From Roseibium algicola (lineage in GTDB: Bacteria > Pseudomonadota > Alphaproteobacteria > Rhizobiales > Stappiaceae), in assembly GCF_001999245.1 (NCBI RefSeq), contig NZ_CP019630.1, positions 3,687,001 to 3,751,000 of the forward strand: 64,000 nt of DNA. The letters run 5' to 3'. This document shows, in pieces, positions 63,155 to 64,000 of the stretch (positions within the stretch are counted from its first letter, which is position 1; each line of letters starts with the position of its first letter). The position numbers were made by a program, and so were the translations under genes. The notes beneath the pieces are model-generated. The model had not been told where the DNA came from. It saw only the letters and a list, made by a program, of their open reading frames with translations, and ran no database searches.

Positions 63155-64000
63155 CGAAGATCTCCTTCATTTGCAGGCGGAACCGGGCCTCGGCGCCAGG
63201 CGGGCAGGCAAGGGCCTGTTCGATCAGGTAGCGGGCACGCAGCCACATGCGCCGGGCATGCGACTTGTCCAGAATGAACCGCGTCGACGTGGCAAAGGAC
63301 CGGGCAAGGCCAAGGGCAAGCCGATATTCGAACGTGTCGTCACCCTGTTTGCGGGCGAAGGCTCGTACGGATTTGTAGAATGCGAGAGAGACATCGCTGA
63401 TCCGCCGGCGTGTTTCCCTGTCGAGTACCTGAAGCCGGTAGTTCGAGACCATGAACACGGACACGTCCTGGACGTAGTCCATGTAGCGGGAGCGATGCAG
63501 ATCGACGAAGTGGATCCGGTTCTCGCCGGGGTCATAGATGATGTTGTCGACGTTGAAGTCGCCGTGGATATAGACGGAAAAGGGAGCTGTTACCCTTGCC
63601 TCGCGGTCGGCTGCCTTGATGATCAGGGCGTCGAGAGAGGGAAGGGTTTCTCCCGCGAAATGGATGCCGGTTTCCTTGAATTCCGGGTGAACCCTGCGGA
63701 CGTCACCAAGGCGTTTGCCAAGTTGCTGCATGCTGCCGAGATCCGCCGGTTCTGCGGTCCGCGTCTGCTTCCAGACGTCTTTCAGCGTGCGGGAAAGACT
63801 GGCAAGTGCCTGGTTGCGCAGGGCGTCGCCTTCGTTCAGGACGATGTGCTCGAAGGTCAGGCCAGGCAAATGTTCGATCAGGAGCGCTGCCGACTGGTCG
63901 CGTTTGCGGTAGGACAGGATTTTCGGGGCAAGGCCTGGATAGATGGAATGCCAGCTTTTCACGCCCTGGCGCTCTTCCTTGACCTTGCTCTTGTCGCCAT
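63147..64000 (-). CDS. APH-like phosphotransferase of the GAK cluster (5' end outside window)
   Basis: At least 284 residues; the frame is open to the right edge, upstream of a GTG at 63962, so the true start is probably outside. Kinase-fold features: AALLIEHLPGLTFEHI, YIHGDFNVDNIIYDPGENRI with the Brenner-type HGDFN catalytic motif, HFVDLHRSRYMDYVQDVSVF with the metal-binding aspartate. It resembles aminoglycoside/homoserine-kinase-like phosphotransferases but lies in the GAK operon, so a metabolite kinase role is more likely than resistance. Confidence 0.8.
   Translation of the reverse strand, partial: GDKSKVKEERQGVKSWHSIYPGLAPKILSYRKRDQSAALLIEHLPGLTFEHIVLNEGDALRNQALASLSRTLKDVWKQTRTAEPADLGSMQQLGKRLGDVRRVHPEFKETGIHFAGETLPSLDALIIKAADREARVTAPFSVYIHGDFNVDNIIYDPGENRIHFVDLHRSRYMDYVQDVSVFMVSNYRLQVLDRETRRRISDVSLAFYKSVRAFARKQGDDTFEYRLALGLARSFATSTRFILDKSHARRMWLRARYLIEQALACPPGAEARFRLQMKEIFVD

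Noticed and set aside
63147..64000. Aminoglycoside resistance gene
   Set aside because: The HGDFN/DLH motifs only show the APH-like kinase fold; overlap with the GAK ATP-grasp gene points to a metabolic kinase.

Overview
The window is high-GC DNA with dense, operon-organised genes and third-position GC bias so strong that long antisense ORFs appear opposite most real genes. The gene set fits a marine/rhizosphere alphaproteobacterium of the Rhizobiales; Stappiaceae such as Roseibium/Labrenzia is my best guess. It includes a C4-pathway 5-aminolevulinate synthase with an upstream FNR/FixK box, a rhizobial-type glycerol ABC transporter, a GAK-type cluster and a NAD-linked hydrogenase. I saw no rRNA, tRNA, CRISPR array, insertion sequence or phage gene.

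Layout. 1-6344 (minus): a one-direction block with a CPA-type cation/proton antiporter, a Rieske-glutamate-synthase-like fusion, a Rieske-thiamine-diphosphate-enzyme fusion, two tiny membrane proteins, and a ferric-reductase-like membrane protein that runs into a Rieske domain at the window edge. 6494-8939 (minus): a DUF1194 secreted protein and hemA. 9353-13211 (plus): a TetR regulator with a palindromic operator, then enoyl-CoA hydratase, acyl-CoA ligase and two MaoC-like proteins. 13278-16806: DUF427 protein (minus), then glycerate 2-kinase, a GAK-type CofD-like protein and RbsD. 16984-24697 (plus): LacI regulator with twin operators, a sugar ABC transporter with unusual permeases, and a GH63-type glycosidase. 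Together with the glycerate kinase this suggests use of glucosyl- or mannosylglycerate. 24736-33000 (minus): a secreted serine protease, and the transglutaminase / circularly permuted ATP-grasp-Alpha-E / DUF2126 cluster. 33605-36944 (plus): two orphan binding proteins around tryptophan 2,3-dioxygenase. 37347-38405 (minus): an SDR. 38965-44998 (plus): a glycerol ABC transporter operon (glpVSTPQU). 45166-46732 (plus): a BlaI/BlaR1-like pair. 46958-58570 (plus): hypF, hoxFUYH, hoxW and hypABCDE, an apparently complete NAD-reducing [NiFe] hydrogenase with its maturation set. 58818-64000 (minus): amphi-Trp protein, metallophosphoesterase, histidine phosphatase, HprK-related kinase B, GAK ATP-grasp and an APH-like phosphotransferase cut by the window edge.

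The parts most worth following up are the GAK system (main cluster at the right end, CofD-like member about 43 kb away beside a glycerate kinase), the run of three different proteins each carrying a Rieske domain, and the DUF2126/ATP-grasp/Alpha-E cluster. All three are conserved-looking multi-gene systems without an assigned biochemical product that I know of. At smaller scale there are asymmetric ATPase sites in GlpS/GlpT, a MalF-like permease with a DUF11-like insert, and several palindromic intergenic elements, one lying inside the hydrogenase operon.
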